A stretch of DNA of 64,000 nucleotides from Symbiodinium natans (Eukaryota > Sar > Dinophyceae > Suessiales > Symbiodiniaceae): NCBI GenBank assembly GCA_905221605.1, contig CAJNDS010001424.1, forward strand, positions 690,450-754,449. Reading direction: 5' to 3'. Of this stretch, positions 41,051 through 49,836 are shown one piece after another. A program made the position numbers and the translations under genes. Under the pieces are notes generated by a model that saw nothing but the letters and a program-made list of their open reading frames with translations, had not been told where the DNA came from and searched no databases. Position 1 is the first letter of the stretch. The number at the start of each line of letters is the position of its first letter.

Positions 41051-42868
41051 TAAGTTTTATAAGGGTTTATTAGGGTCTATTAGGGTTTATTAGGGTTTCT
41101 TAGGGTTTCTTAGGGTTTATTAGGGTTTATTAGGGCTCATTAGGGTTTAGGGTTGTAGAGGATTTTCACTTCGGGCTTTAGGGTTTTGGGTTTTCCGGGA
41201 ATGTTCGCACTCCAGGCTTTTTAGGGCTTTTGGCTTGGTCTCCGTGCTCCTGAAACCCAGGGGTTCCTCTACTACCCCCTTGGTTTAGGGTTTAGGGTTT
41301 AGGGTTTAGGGTTTAGGGTTTAGGGTTGAGGGTTGAGGGTTTAGGGTTTAGGGTTTAGGGCTACTACCCCCTCTATACTACCCCCCCCCCCCTGCTTCCC
41401 CCCTGGCTGAATTATCCCTAAATAGCTTTAATTATGGGGGGGAAACCTAGGGAAAGTAGCAAAAAGAGGGGGGTGGTAGGGGAACCCATGAGAAACCTGA
41501 TTTCCCATCTCGTAGAGTTATGCCACGGACACTGAAGACCATGGAAGGCGAAGCAGGTGTGGTAGGTAAGCCGAGTGGCGCCCCGAACCCTGGAACTTGG
41601 GATGTTGCCCCCCAAAACTAGCAGTCCTTAATAGGGATACTCGCCAAAACCTTGCACCCCAAGAACATCAACCCCAAAACCCCAAGACCCCCAAACCTAA
41701 AACCCTATAAAACCCTAAACCCTAAACCCCAAAAGCCTTCCATCCACCGAAAGCCCCCAAAAACCCCAAACCCTAAAGACCAAACCCTAAAACCCCAAAA
41801 CCCCAAAACCCCAAAACCCCAAAACCCCAAAACCCCAAAACCCCAAAACCCCCAAAACCCCCAAAACCCCAAAACCCCAAAACCCCAAACCCCAAACCCC
41901 AAACCCTAAACCCTAAACCCTAGAGACCCTAAACACTAAAGCCTAAAACCCGGAACCGTCTCTCCGGAGCCTGGTTGGCCCACGTGAGGGTGGAAGTGCT
42001 GAACCCCAAAGATGAAGGGTTTAGGGTTTAGGGTTTAGGGTTTAGGGTTTAGGGTTTAGGGTTTAGGGTTTAGGGTTTAGGGTTTAGGGTGTAGGGTGTA
42101 GGGTGTAGGGTGTAGGGTGTAGGGTGTAGGGTGTAGGGTTTAGGGCTGAGGGCTGAGGGCTTAGGGCTTAGGGCTTAGGGCTTAGTTTAGGGATCAGGGC
42201 TTTAGGGTTTCAGGGTTTTAGGGTTTTAGCGTTTTAGGTTTTTAGGGTTTTAGGGGTTTAGGGTTTTAGGGTTTAGGGTTTAGGGATGAGGGTGCAAAAG
42301 GGACAAAGGGAGGGCCACTTTATAAGACACAAACGGGTCATGTAACGTGTGGGGTGAAAGACAGGGTAAGATGGGTAAGGGTAATGGGAGTTAGGGCGGT
42401 TGCTTCACTGGGCCTTCCCAGTGTCTTTTAAGCACTTGTCCTGCCGACACGCCAAACCCGAAACCCTAAACCCTAAACCCTAAACCCTAAACCCTAAACC
42501 CTAAACCCTAAGCCCTTCCTGCTGCCTGAGGTGTTTCGTTCGGGGACCTGTGTTTGGTTCTTTAGGGGGGGGGGGGGGGGGGGCTAAACCCTAAACCCTT
42601 AGGAATAGTCAAGGGTGTAGGGGGTGAAGGGGCTTAAGGCCATCGTAGTTGCCAAGTTCCCCTCAGCTCATCAGTTACCTCAAAATCATGTTAGGAGTCT
42701 CTTCCGAACAGAGGTACATGTTTGTCGCATTTCTGTGGGTTCTTTTGCCAACGCGCCCAGAAGCCCTGAAGTACACAGAGAAATGCTCCTCCTAAACCCT
42801 AAACCCTAAACCCTAAACCCTTGCATCTTGTCTTCGTCTACGTGTGTGGCTTGGCAGCCCTCTTTCAG
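41051..42868 (+). other. Array-rich block with many variant units
   Basis: It holds TTTATTAGGG (41061-41145), a TTTAGGG array bracketed by CTACTACCCCCT at 41269-41280 and 41361-41372, and CCCCAAAA octamers (41775-41890). TTTAGGG then turns to GTGTAGGG (42016-42135) and on to CTTAGGG and TTTTAGGG. CCCTAAA lies at 42455-42510 and 42794-42819. A class C remnant lies at 41598-41645. An unsupported open frame lies at 42624-42790. Confidence 0.55.
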
Positions 42869-43101
42869 AAGGCGTGGCGGTGCTGCTTGTGGACTCATTC
42901 TGGAAGCCACAAATTCTGTGGTGAAACGGGCTTCTCACTTGATGGCGGCCGCATTAGATCCTCTCAAGTTCCTAATCCACGCTCCTTCATACAACTACCT
43001 GGACGAGGGCTATGCCGAAGGGTTCCTGACTCCATCTTTTCCACGGGTGACAAGCTCGTTCATCAAGGAGTCATCAAGAGATGCAGCAGTTGGCCTTGAG
43101 G
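42869..43101 (+). CDS. Long exon, product unknown
   Basis: A pyrimidine-rich acceptor (CCCTCTTTCAG|) precedes about 77 codons encoding GGAACGLILEATNSVVKRAS, then HLMAAALDPLKFLIHAPSYN and a C-terminal part with TSSFIKESSRDAAVGLE. It ends GAGG|GTTTAG, a donor created by the array that follows. An overlapping frame is also open but less protein-like. The family is not recognised. Confidence 0.6.
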
Positions 43102-45551
43102 GTTTAGGGTTTCGGGTTTAGGGTTTTGGGTTTAGGGTTTAGGGTTTTAGGGTCTTAGGGTTTTAGGGTTTTAGGGCTTTAGGGCTTTAGGGTTTTAGGG
43201 TTTTAGGGTTTTAGGGTTTTAGGGTTTTAGGGTTTTAGGGTTTTAGGGTTTTAGGGTTTCAGGGTTTCAGGGTTTTAGGGTTTTAGGGTTTAGGGCATCG
43301 GAACTCTTTCTTTGGCATCTGCCTTGCGATCTTCAGTCTCTGGTTTGTTACTTGCAGGAGTTACAGCTGCTCTTCTGTTCTCCCGGGACCTAGCCGTTAT
43401 CGGGCCCTTTTGGGGCCTCTCAGAAGAGGTATCCTGAAGCCCTTTCTAAGGATCATGGGGGGGGGGGGGGGGGTTCGCTCGGTTGCTACTGGACTTGGGG
43501 GCTTATGGGGCTGGTTTGTGGTGTTTTGGTTTCGGGCCTCTAACCCTTGAGAGCGTACCGTCCCCAACGTGATCCCCCTTCTTATGCTGGCTCTAAAAGC
43601 ACCCAATTCTTCTTTGGACAACAGTCATTTCCGGTATTGGTCCCTGCAATGTGACCTGAGTGTCAGCTAGGCGGGTGGCAAAAAAAAACCCAAACCCTAA
43701 ACCCTTAACCCCAAACCCTAAACCCCAGACCCTAAACCCAAGCCCTAAACCCTAAACCCTAAACCCTAAACCCTAAACCCTAAACCCTGTATAAACCCTA
43801 AGTCCACACCACAGAGTCCCCAGGAGCTGCTTTGGAAACTGCCAGAGGCAAGCCCACAGGAGCTGACCCTTGTGGCTGGGGGCCCAGATGGCTTCTTGGG
43901 CTCGGGTTTAGGGTTTAGGGTTTAGGGTTTAGGGTTTAGGGTTTAGGGTTTTGGGTTTTGGGTTTTGGGTTTTGGGTTTTGGGTTTTGGGTTTTGGGTTT
44001 TGGGTTTTGGGTTTTGGGTTTTGGGTTTTGGGTTTAGGGTTTAGGGTTTAGGGTTTAGCAATTTAGAGTGTAGAGCCCCTGGACCTTGAACCCTAAACCC
44101 TCACCCTAAACCCTAAACACTGTAGACAAGGAGCGTATCAAGCCGAGCGCCCCAGAAATGCAAATGCACGTCATGAAGCAACCGGTTTTGACTCAAAACA
44201 TAAGGGCCCCTATGGGCCTGTTCCCTGTGAAGCCGTCAACCCCAAATGCTAAACCTCAAACCTTAATCCCTCAAACCTTAATCCCTCAACCCTAAACCCT
44301 AAAGAACCTGTCAGGCAACGGGTTGAAAAACCAAAGCGGTGTAAACCCTAGTCTCCCAAATCCAAAGCCGTGAGTCCAGGCCTCCTCCTTCGCGAAGCTG
44401 CACTCCTATGACGCACGGCTCTTCAGGCCGAGCATCCTGGGACTCAAAGAACTAAAGGGGGGGGACCCTGATTAGGGACCAGAGGGTTTCCTTGGGGCAA
44501 AGGGTGTTGGGTTTAGGGTTCTTTGGGGTATTTTTAAATAATACAGGGACTCTGCCTTTTGCCTTTCATGTAGGAGTGTTTGTCGTGAGCTGCATGTAGG
44601 GTTTAGGGTTTAGGGTTTAGGGTTTAGGGTTTAGGGTTTAGGGTTTAGGGTTTAGGGTTTAGGGTTTAGGGTTTAGGGTTTAGGGTTTAGGGTTTAGGGT
44701 TTAGGGTTTAGGGTTTAGGGTTTAGGGTTTAGGCTGACTATGGGGGTTTAGAGGGGAAGGTAGAGGGGGTGTAGGTCCAGGGCTACTCTACGCTTTTCTG
44801 GCTCAGGAGGGTAGAGATGCCAGCGCCGTGGTAGCTTGATTTCTCGGGTATGTCCTTGGGTCCCCCTTATACTTTAAAGGAGTATATAATTAGGATTCCC
44901 TATTTAACCCTTTAGGGAGTATGTATATATTCATATATATATATATGTATAGAGATAGAGAGAGTCCCTGTATATTCCTTTAAGAAAATTCATCGGATTC
45001 CCGAGTTCCCCTGCTTCCCAGGGTTTAGGGTTGAGGGTTTGGGGTTTAGGGTTTAGGGTTTAGGGTAAGTCACTGCGAAGAGCTTACATGGTAGTGGGGT
45101 ATGAAAGTTGGGAAGATGCGAGCTCCGAAGAGCCGAGAAAGTCTCCAGGCCTCAATTACCAGCTTCCCGGCCGTGAAGTGTAGGATTTAGGATTTAGGGT
45201 TTAGGGTTTAGGGTTTAGGATTTAGGGTTTAGGGTTTAGGGTTTCGGGCTTAGGGCTTAGGGCTTAGGGTTTAGGGTTTAGGGTTTAGGGTTTAGGGTTT
45301 AGGCTTCGAGGGAGGGCTTAGGTTTCAGGGTTTTTGGGGGTTCGCTTTGGGGTTTCGGCTCCGGGCGCAGGCACATTGCTGCGCTGTCGCTTCTGCAGTG
45401 GGAGGTGCCCAATGTGTGAAGTGGGACTTGGAGGTTCATGGGTACTTATGAGAGGGTTTAGGGTTGGTTTAGGGTTTAGGGTTTAGGGTTTAGGGTTTAG
45501 GGTTTAGGGTTTAGGGTTTAGGGTGTAGGGTGTAGGGTTTAGGGTTTAGGG
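43102..45551 (+). other. Array-rich block up to the retrotransposon
   Basis: TTTTAGGG octamers lie at 43130-43290. TTTAGGG changes to TTTTGGG (43945-44030) and back. A pure TTTAGGG array lies at 44599-44732, and arrays lie at 45015-45065, 45181-45304 and 45465-45551. A truncated class B end lies at 45427-45450. No exon was supported. Confidence 0.5.
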
Positions 45552-45781
45552 TGCGGAGCTGCAGTTGGTATTGTAGAAAGGAGTTGGTATTGGAAGTTGA
45601 AGGGTCAATGAACCCGGTAATCTTATGGCTCAAGCCATGACCAAAGCGGTCGAAGGTTTCGTAAAAAGTGTGCCCTTGGTTTGGGGTCTTGTTGTTTGGT
45701 TGTTGGTTGTTCCAGGGGAATCAAGGGTTTCTGTTGGGGTTGACTGTTTTGTTCCCTGTCCTCCTTCGGTTGCCCCCCGTA
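45552..45781 (+). repeat. 5' LTR of the copia-type element (230 bp)
   Basis: It begins TGCGGAGCTGCAG and ends CGGTTGCCCCCCGTA. It is identical to the 3' LTR except that the 3' copy has 7 additional bases (GGCTCAA duplicated). Termini are TG...TA rather than the usual TG...CA. TGGCTCAAG at 45626-45634 equals the last nine bases of the dinoflagellate spliced leader. Confidence 0.95.
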
Positions 45782-45794
45782 GGTTATGAGCCCA
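45782..45794 (+). other. Primer-binding site, half-tRNA type
   Basis: GGTTATGAGCCC directly follows the 5' LTR. Its complement, GGGCTCATAACC, contains the CAT anticodon flanked as in initiator tRNA-Met (GGGCCCATAACCC in many eukaryotes). Drosophila copia uses the same trick, priming from the cut anticodon arm rather than the tRNA 3' end. Confidence 0.75.
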
Positions 45795-45843
45795 AATTAG
45801 GCTTCCTGCGGAATAGGTAAAGATTTTTCGTTTGTTTAACGCC

Positions 45844-48800
45844 ATGGACATGATGCGGCGTCGCTCTGAGCCTGGACTGTCGCCAACGGCCAATGAAGCC
45901 GAAGGAAATCGTGGTGATGGGGGTGAAGATCGACAACAAATGGTACAAGCGCTGACAGATGGTAGGGAGGTTGCAATGATACAACCAACGCCTCAGGTGG
46001 AAAACGAAGTGGTTCCGGTTCAAGCAGCAAATCCTTTCTGGAGCGAGCGGGCTCAAGAAGAAATGAGACTTAGGCAATCAAGGCCGGCAAGTCTTCCTGC
46101 GAGCGGAGGGGATAGAAGTGGTGAAGGTACGAGGAGGCCACCTTCGCTGCAAGATCTTTTGGGTCAGGAACCTGCACCTGTTGAGAGACCATCGTCAGGC
46201 TTAATGGGCCAAATGGAACGAGGTACTATTGGTGGAGTGCAAGCCGACGAAGAACTCATTCCTGATGTTAGTGGTGAAGAGCAAACTGAAGATATGGCGG
46301 TGGTGAAGCGTGCGCTGAAAGAGTTGCTTGTGCAGACAAAGGAGCTGGGGAACAGGTTGCATCGGGTGGAGGAGAAAAGCTATACCTCTGCTGCATCTGG
46401 GTCAGCTTCAAGGGCACGGAGCTCTGGAGTGGTGGACGCAAACACGGCATATCCTCTAGGAATGACTCCAGAGAAGCAGTACCTGCCAGGACAAGTTTTC
46501 TACACGGATGGTATGGGTGGTTTTTGGACTGTGTTGCCTGATGGGACATGGCTGCCTATTGAGGGCTACGACCTGCCAAAGGGTTGTGATCTTCAATCCT
46601 TGCCTGGGTCCAGGAAGGGGGATGTTCAAGTGGAGGATGAAAAAGAAGTGCCAATGATGCATGTAGCTGAAGGGAAGAAACCCTCCAGATTGCCTCCATT
46701 GAATTACCCCACGGGAGGTCCTGCAAGTGGTGGATATGCAAGTGGACCACCTGGTTTAACACATGTTCCGATTACTTCCGTGCCGTCAGGTGTTGATGGT
46801 TCTGCCGCACCTGTGGGGAACCAGCCCGGTTTTGTTTCAGCTCGGGAAACTGCAACGCAAGAGAACTCAGCAGGATCGGGCGGATATACAATGGTGGATG
46901 ATGTTCCGTATCGGTGGAAAATGGTCGCTGGGAAGTTGGAATTAGAAAAGGTTCCGCTCACAGCTGTTACGCCTGGTATAGGACATGGACTACCTCAAGG
47001 GCCTGGTGGTAGGGTCAGTTTACCTCCTGGAGCAGTGGTGCCTCGTGGTATGCCAATCACTGGTGATAGTTCTGGAACCGAACGTCCGGAGGCTCTCGGG
47101 AAGCATGTGATGAGCCTTCCAACTTTGGCAGACTACACACCAAGCAATCCGACGGCACTGGGTGATTGGATCGCAATGATCGAACCAATGTTGTCTTCGC
47201 TGACAGATACAGGAAGAGTGTGGTGGCAATGCGTCTACTCAAAGGCATATCAAGCGTATGCCAAATGGTTGAGTGTTTCTCCGCTGGAAAGGTTGGGCAT
47301 CAAGGCTGAGCTGGAAGGGCTCAAAGTGGTTCAAACTGTGCATGTTTTGTTGGAGCAGAGAGCGGTGTCTTTGCTGTTACAGGCGATCCCGGAGAGATTG
47401 AAGACCGAGATCGTTTCCACTCGAATGTTGGGGTCAGTGATGATATTTTACAAATTGCTGACGGTCTACCAACCAGGTGGAGCAAATGAGCGCAGCACAA
47501 TGTTGAACTTCTTGGTGCAACCATCTCCAGCAACCTCGATCTCAGAGGCCATAAAGGGAGTGCGTCAATGGGCGCAATGGCGTTCCCGATTGAGGGAGTT
47601 GAGAGCGGCCGAGCCGGACGCTACCTTGCTTATCAAGGGATTGGATGGTTTATCATCCGCGTTGCTGGCGAAACACCCTACGGTTCATTTCAGAGTGGCA
47701 TCCTTTCGGGAGAAATTGGGGGTGGACTACTCGCCGACCTCTGAAACTGCGACAAAACTAGCTGAAATGTTACAGGCAGAGTTTGAACTGCTATTGCATA
47801 GTGCTGGTGAACAAGAGGTGAAGCAGGACTCGGACGCCAAGAAAAGGGCCAGGTTAAACAAGGCCCAAAAGGGAACTGGTGACGAGACAGAGGAGGGTGA
47901 CAAAGGCAAAGGGAAAGGAAAAAGGTACAGCGGAGATGGTGAACGTCCTTTCTGTTGGATATATGGGAAGACCGATGCAGGTTGCAAGTTCGGATCCCGC
48001 TGCAAATTTCGCCATGACAAAGACTCCCTTGAGCGAGGAAGATGTTTTGAGTGTGGGGCCGTTGGCCATCTGCAGCCGCAATGTCCATATAAGGATGGTG
48101 CAAGTTCCAATGTGGACTCAAATCCTGAGAGGAGTAGATCTAAAGGGAATTCTCCCAAAGGGGGAAAGGGCGGCAAAGGTGCGAAATGGGGAAATGCCAA
48201 AAAGGCAGAGGTAGCTGAAGGGGGAGATGAGACGGCTAATGCGGGATTGGATAAAGGTTCTGCAAGTCCCTCATCACCATCAACACCCAATCAGGTCCTT
48301 GCTGAAGCGTTGGAAGTGCTGAAATCCATGAAGCTGTCATCAGCACAGTCAGCATCAAGCGGGGATCCCAGTGTTCGAATGTTATGTGGCTCTGGGTTGT
48401 TTCAGCAGGAAGGGAGAGTGGCGTTGGTGGATACAGCTGCTACGCATCTTGTGCGGACGCTTTTTCCATGGGAATGTTTACCCGACACTACTGTTATGGT
48501 GCAAAGCGCGCTTGGTGGTGTGACAATGAGGATTACAGAGAAAGGGACGTTGATTAGGGAAGACAATGGGCCCCTGATTATCCCTCTCTGGTTGAGTTTG
48601 GAGTTTGGGGCGAACCTCACCGTGATCAATGGGATGTGTCACGTGAGTGCAAAATCTTCGCTGGACCAGCTCTTGTGGTTTGAACATGGCTGTTTGGTTA
48701 TGGATTACAAAACAGCTGAAAAAATGGTTTTGCATGCTGAAAGGCAGCGTGCGTCTTGGTCCCATTCTCAATGGAGGAATGGAAGGGCGGACTGTGGAGT

Positions 48801-49836
48801 CGGTTCGTCGGATGCCACGTTGTTGCCGAAGCAGGGAGAAGGCCGAGGAGTATGCGTTCTACATGTGGCCAGGGTTTCTGACACCAATGAGTGTTCGGGA
48901 ATGGGCATGTTGGACTCGGGAGCATCACATCCTCTCAGATCACTTCGTCCTGGTGAACAGCTTCCGCAGCAAAAGGTGTTGGTGTCTTTAGCTGTTGGAT
49001 CTCGGGAGATGTGTATTACCCCAGGTGGGACCCTGGTAACTCCTGAAATGGTAGATCCACTAGTGCCAATTGGCAAAGCGAGCGCCTTGGTTGGTCTCAG
49101 AGTTCAGTGGCGTGGTGGCAAGTGCACAGCCTCACATCCTGTTCTGGGGGAACTTCGCGTTCGTGATCTGAATGGGTGCCCTTGTTTGGAAAAGGAGGTG
49201 GCGCTTCAGATCATTGATGAAATGGATTGGTGCTCACCAAAGCAAGCTTTGAAGGTGGCACGTATGGTTCAAGGGTGTCCGAATACGGACAACGAGGTGG
49301 CTGTAAAAACGTCGTTGCAAAGCGCAGCGCGGACAGCGTCAGCGAATGAGGAGGAGTTCGTCCAGGCATGCTGGAGATTTCTTCGGTGGTATTATGGGGA
49401 TATACCAGAAAATATGCTGATGGAGCTGTTGCCACGTGGAGATATTGCGGCGTTGCCTTTCAACCGTCATAAAAGGAGACGGCTGGCACGAGCAAAAAGG
49501 GTGGTGGTACACCTATTTTCGGGAAAACAAAAATGGCATTTTCCCAGTCGGGATGTGGAGGTACTGGAGCTGGATTTGACAAAAGGCGGTGACCTACATA
49601 ATTCGAGCGTCTGGAAGTATCTTCTGCATCTGGCGGCTGAAGGAAAGGTGGTTGCTGTGGTTGGAGGACCTCCATGCAGGACAGTGTCAAGGTTGAGAGG
49701 TGAAGACGGTGGTCCACCTGTATTACGCCGACGCTGTGGGCCTGAACGGTTGGGAGTTAAAAAGTCTTCCTTGGCCACATCAAGAATTAGCTCAAAAGGA
49801 TGGTGTTTTACTTCTGAAGATGCTTTTCCTATATGA
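45844..49836 (+). CDS. Retrotransposon Gag, tandem protease and start of methyltransferase-like domain
   Basis: The frame is open from the TTG at 45832; the first ATG, in a good context (AACGCCATGG), is 45844. Residues 1-400 are Pro/Gly-rich and low-complexity, then a Gag-like helical domain follows from about 425 (GDWIAMIEPMLSSLTDTGRV). Nucleic-acid-binding motifs follow: CCCH (C-x9-C-x5-C-x3-H, 47953-48015) and CCHC knuckle (C-x2-C-x4-H-x4-C, 48043-48084). Two aspartic-protease-like units follow, with VDTAATH (48427-48447) and LDSGASH (48910-48930); the segments after them align with each other. The last part holds HLFSG (49510-49524) and GGPPCRTVS (49663-49689), motifs I and IV of cytosine-5 methyltransferases. 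The frame then runs out of homology near 49755 and stops at 49836. Confidence 0.9.
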   Translation: MDMMRRRSEPGLSPTANEAEGNRGDGGEDRQQMVQALTDGREVAMIQPTPQVENEVVPVQAANPFWSERAQEEMRLRQSRPASLPASGGDRSGEGTRRPPSLQDLLGQEPAPVERPSSGLMGQMERGTIGGVQADEELIPDVSGEEQTEDMAVVKRALKELLVQTKELGNRLHRVEEKSYTSAASGSASRARSSGVVDANTAYPLGMTPEKQYLPGQVFYTDGMGGFWTVLPDGTWLPIEGYDLPKGCDLQSLPGSRKGDVQVEDEKEVPMMHVAEGKKPSRLPPLNYPTGGPASGGYASGPPGLTHVPITSVPSGVDGSAAPVGNQPGFVSARETATQENSAGSGGYTMVDDVPYRWKMVAGKLELEKVPLTAVTPGIGHGLPQGPGGRVSLPPGAVVPRGMPITGDSSGTERPEALGKHVMSLPTLADYTPSNPTALGDWIAMIEPMLSSLTDTGRVWWQCVYSKAYQAYAKWLSVSPLERLGIKAELEGLKVVQTVHVLLEQRAVSLLLQAIPERLKTEIVSTRMLGSVMIFYKLLTVYQPGGANERSTMLNFLVQPSPATSISEAIKGVRQWAQWRSRLRELRAAEPDATLLIKGLDGLSSALLAKHPTVHFRVASFREKLGVDYSPTSETATKLAEMLQAEFELLLHSAGEQEVKQDSDAKKRARLNKAQKGTGDETEEGDKGKGKGKRYSGDGERPFCWIYGKTDAGCKFGSRCKFRHDKDSLERGRCFECGAVGHLQPQCPYKDGASSNVDSNPERSRSKGNSPKGGKGGKGAKWGNAKKAEVAEGGDETANAGLDKGSASPSSPSTPNQVLAEALEVLKSMKLSSAQSASSGDPSVRMLCGSGLFQQEGRVALVDTAATHLVRTLFPWECLPDTTVMVQSALGGVTMRITEKGTLIREDNGPLIIPLWLSLEFGANLTVINGMCHVSAKSSLDQLLWFEHGCLVMDYKTAEKMVLHAERQRASWSHSQWRNGRADCGVGSSDATLLPKQGEGRGVCVLHVARVSDTNECSGMGMLDSGASHPLRSLRPGEQLPQQKVLVSLAVGSREMCITPGGTLVTPEMVDPLVPIGKASALVGLRVQWRGGKCTASHPVLGELRVRDLNGCPCLEKEVALQIIDEMDWCSPKQALKVARMVQGCPNTDNEVAVKTSLQSAARTASANEEEFVQACWRFLRWYYGDIPENMLMELLPRGDIAALPFNRHKRRRLARAKRVVVHLFSGKQKWHFPSRDVEVLELDLTKGGDLHNSSVWKYLLHLAAEGKVVAVVGGPPCRTVSRLRGEDGGPPVLRRRCGPERLGVKKSSLATSRISSKGWCFTSEDAFPI

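Noticed and set aside
41652-41909. Open frame of 85 codons of Pro/Lys/Asn/Thr
   Set aside because: It is the translation of CCCCAAAA and CCCTAAA repeats and has no start context or splice signals.
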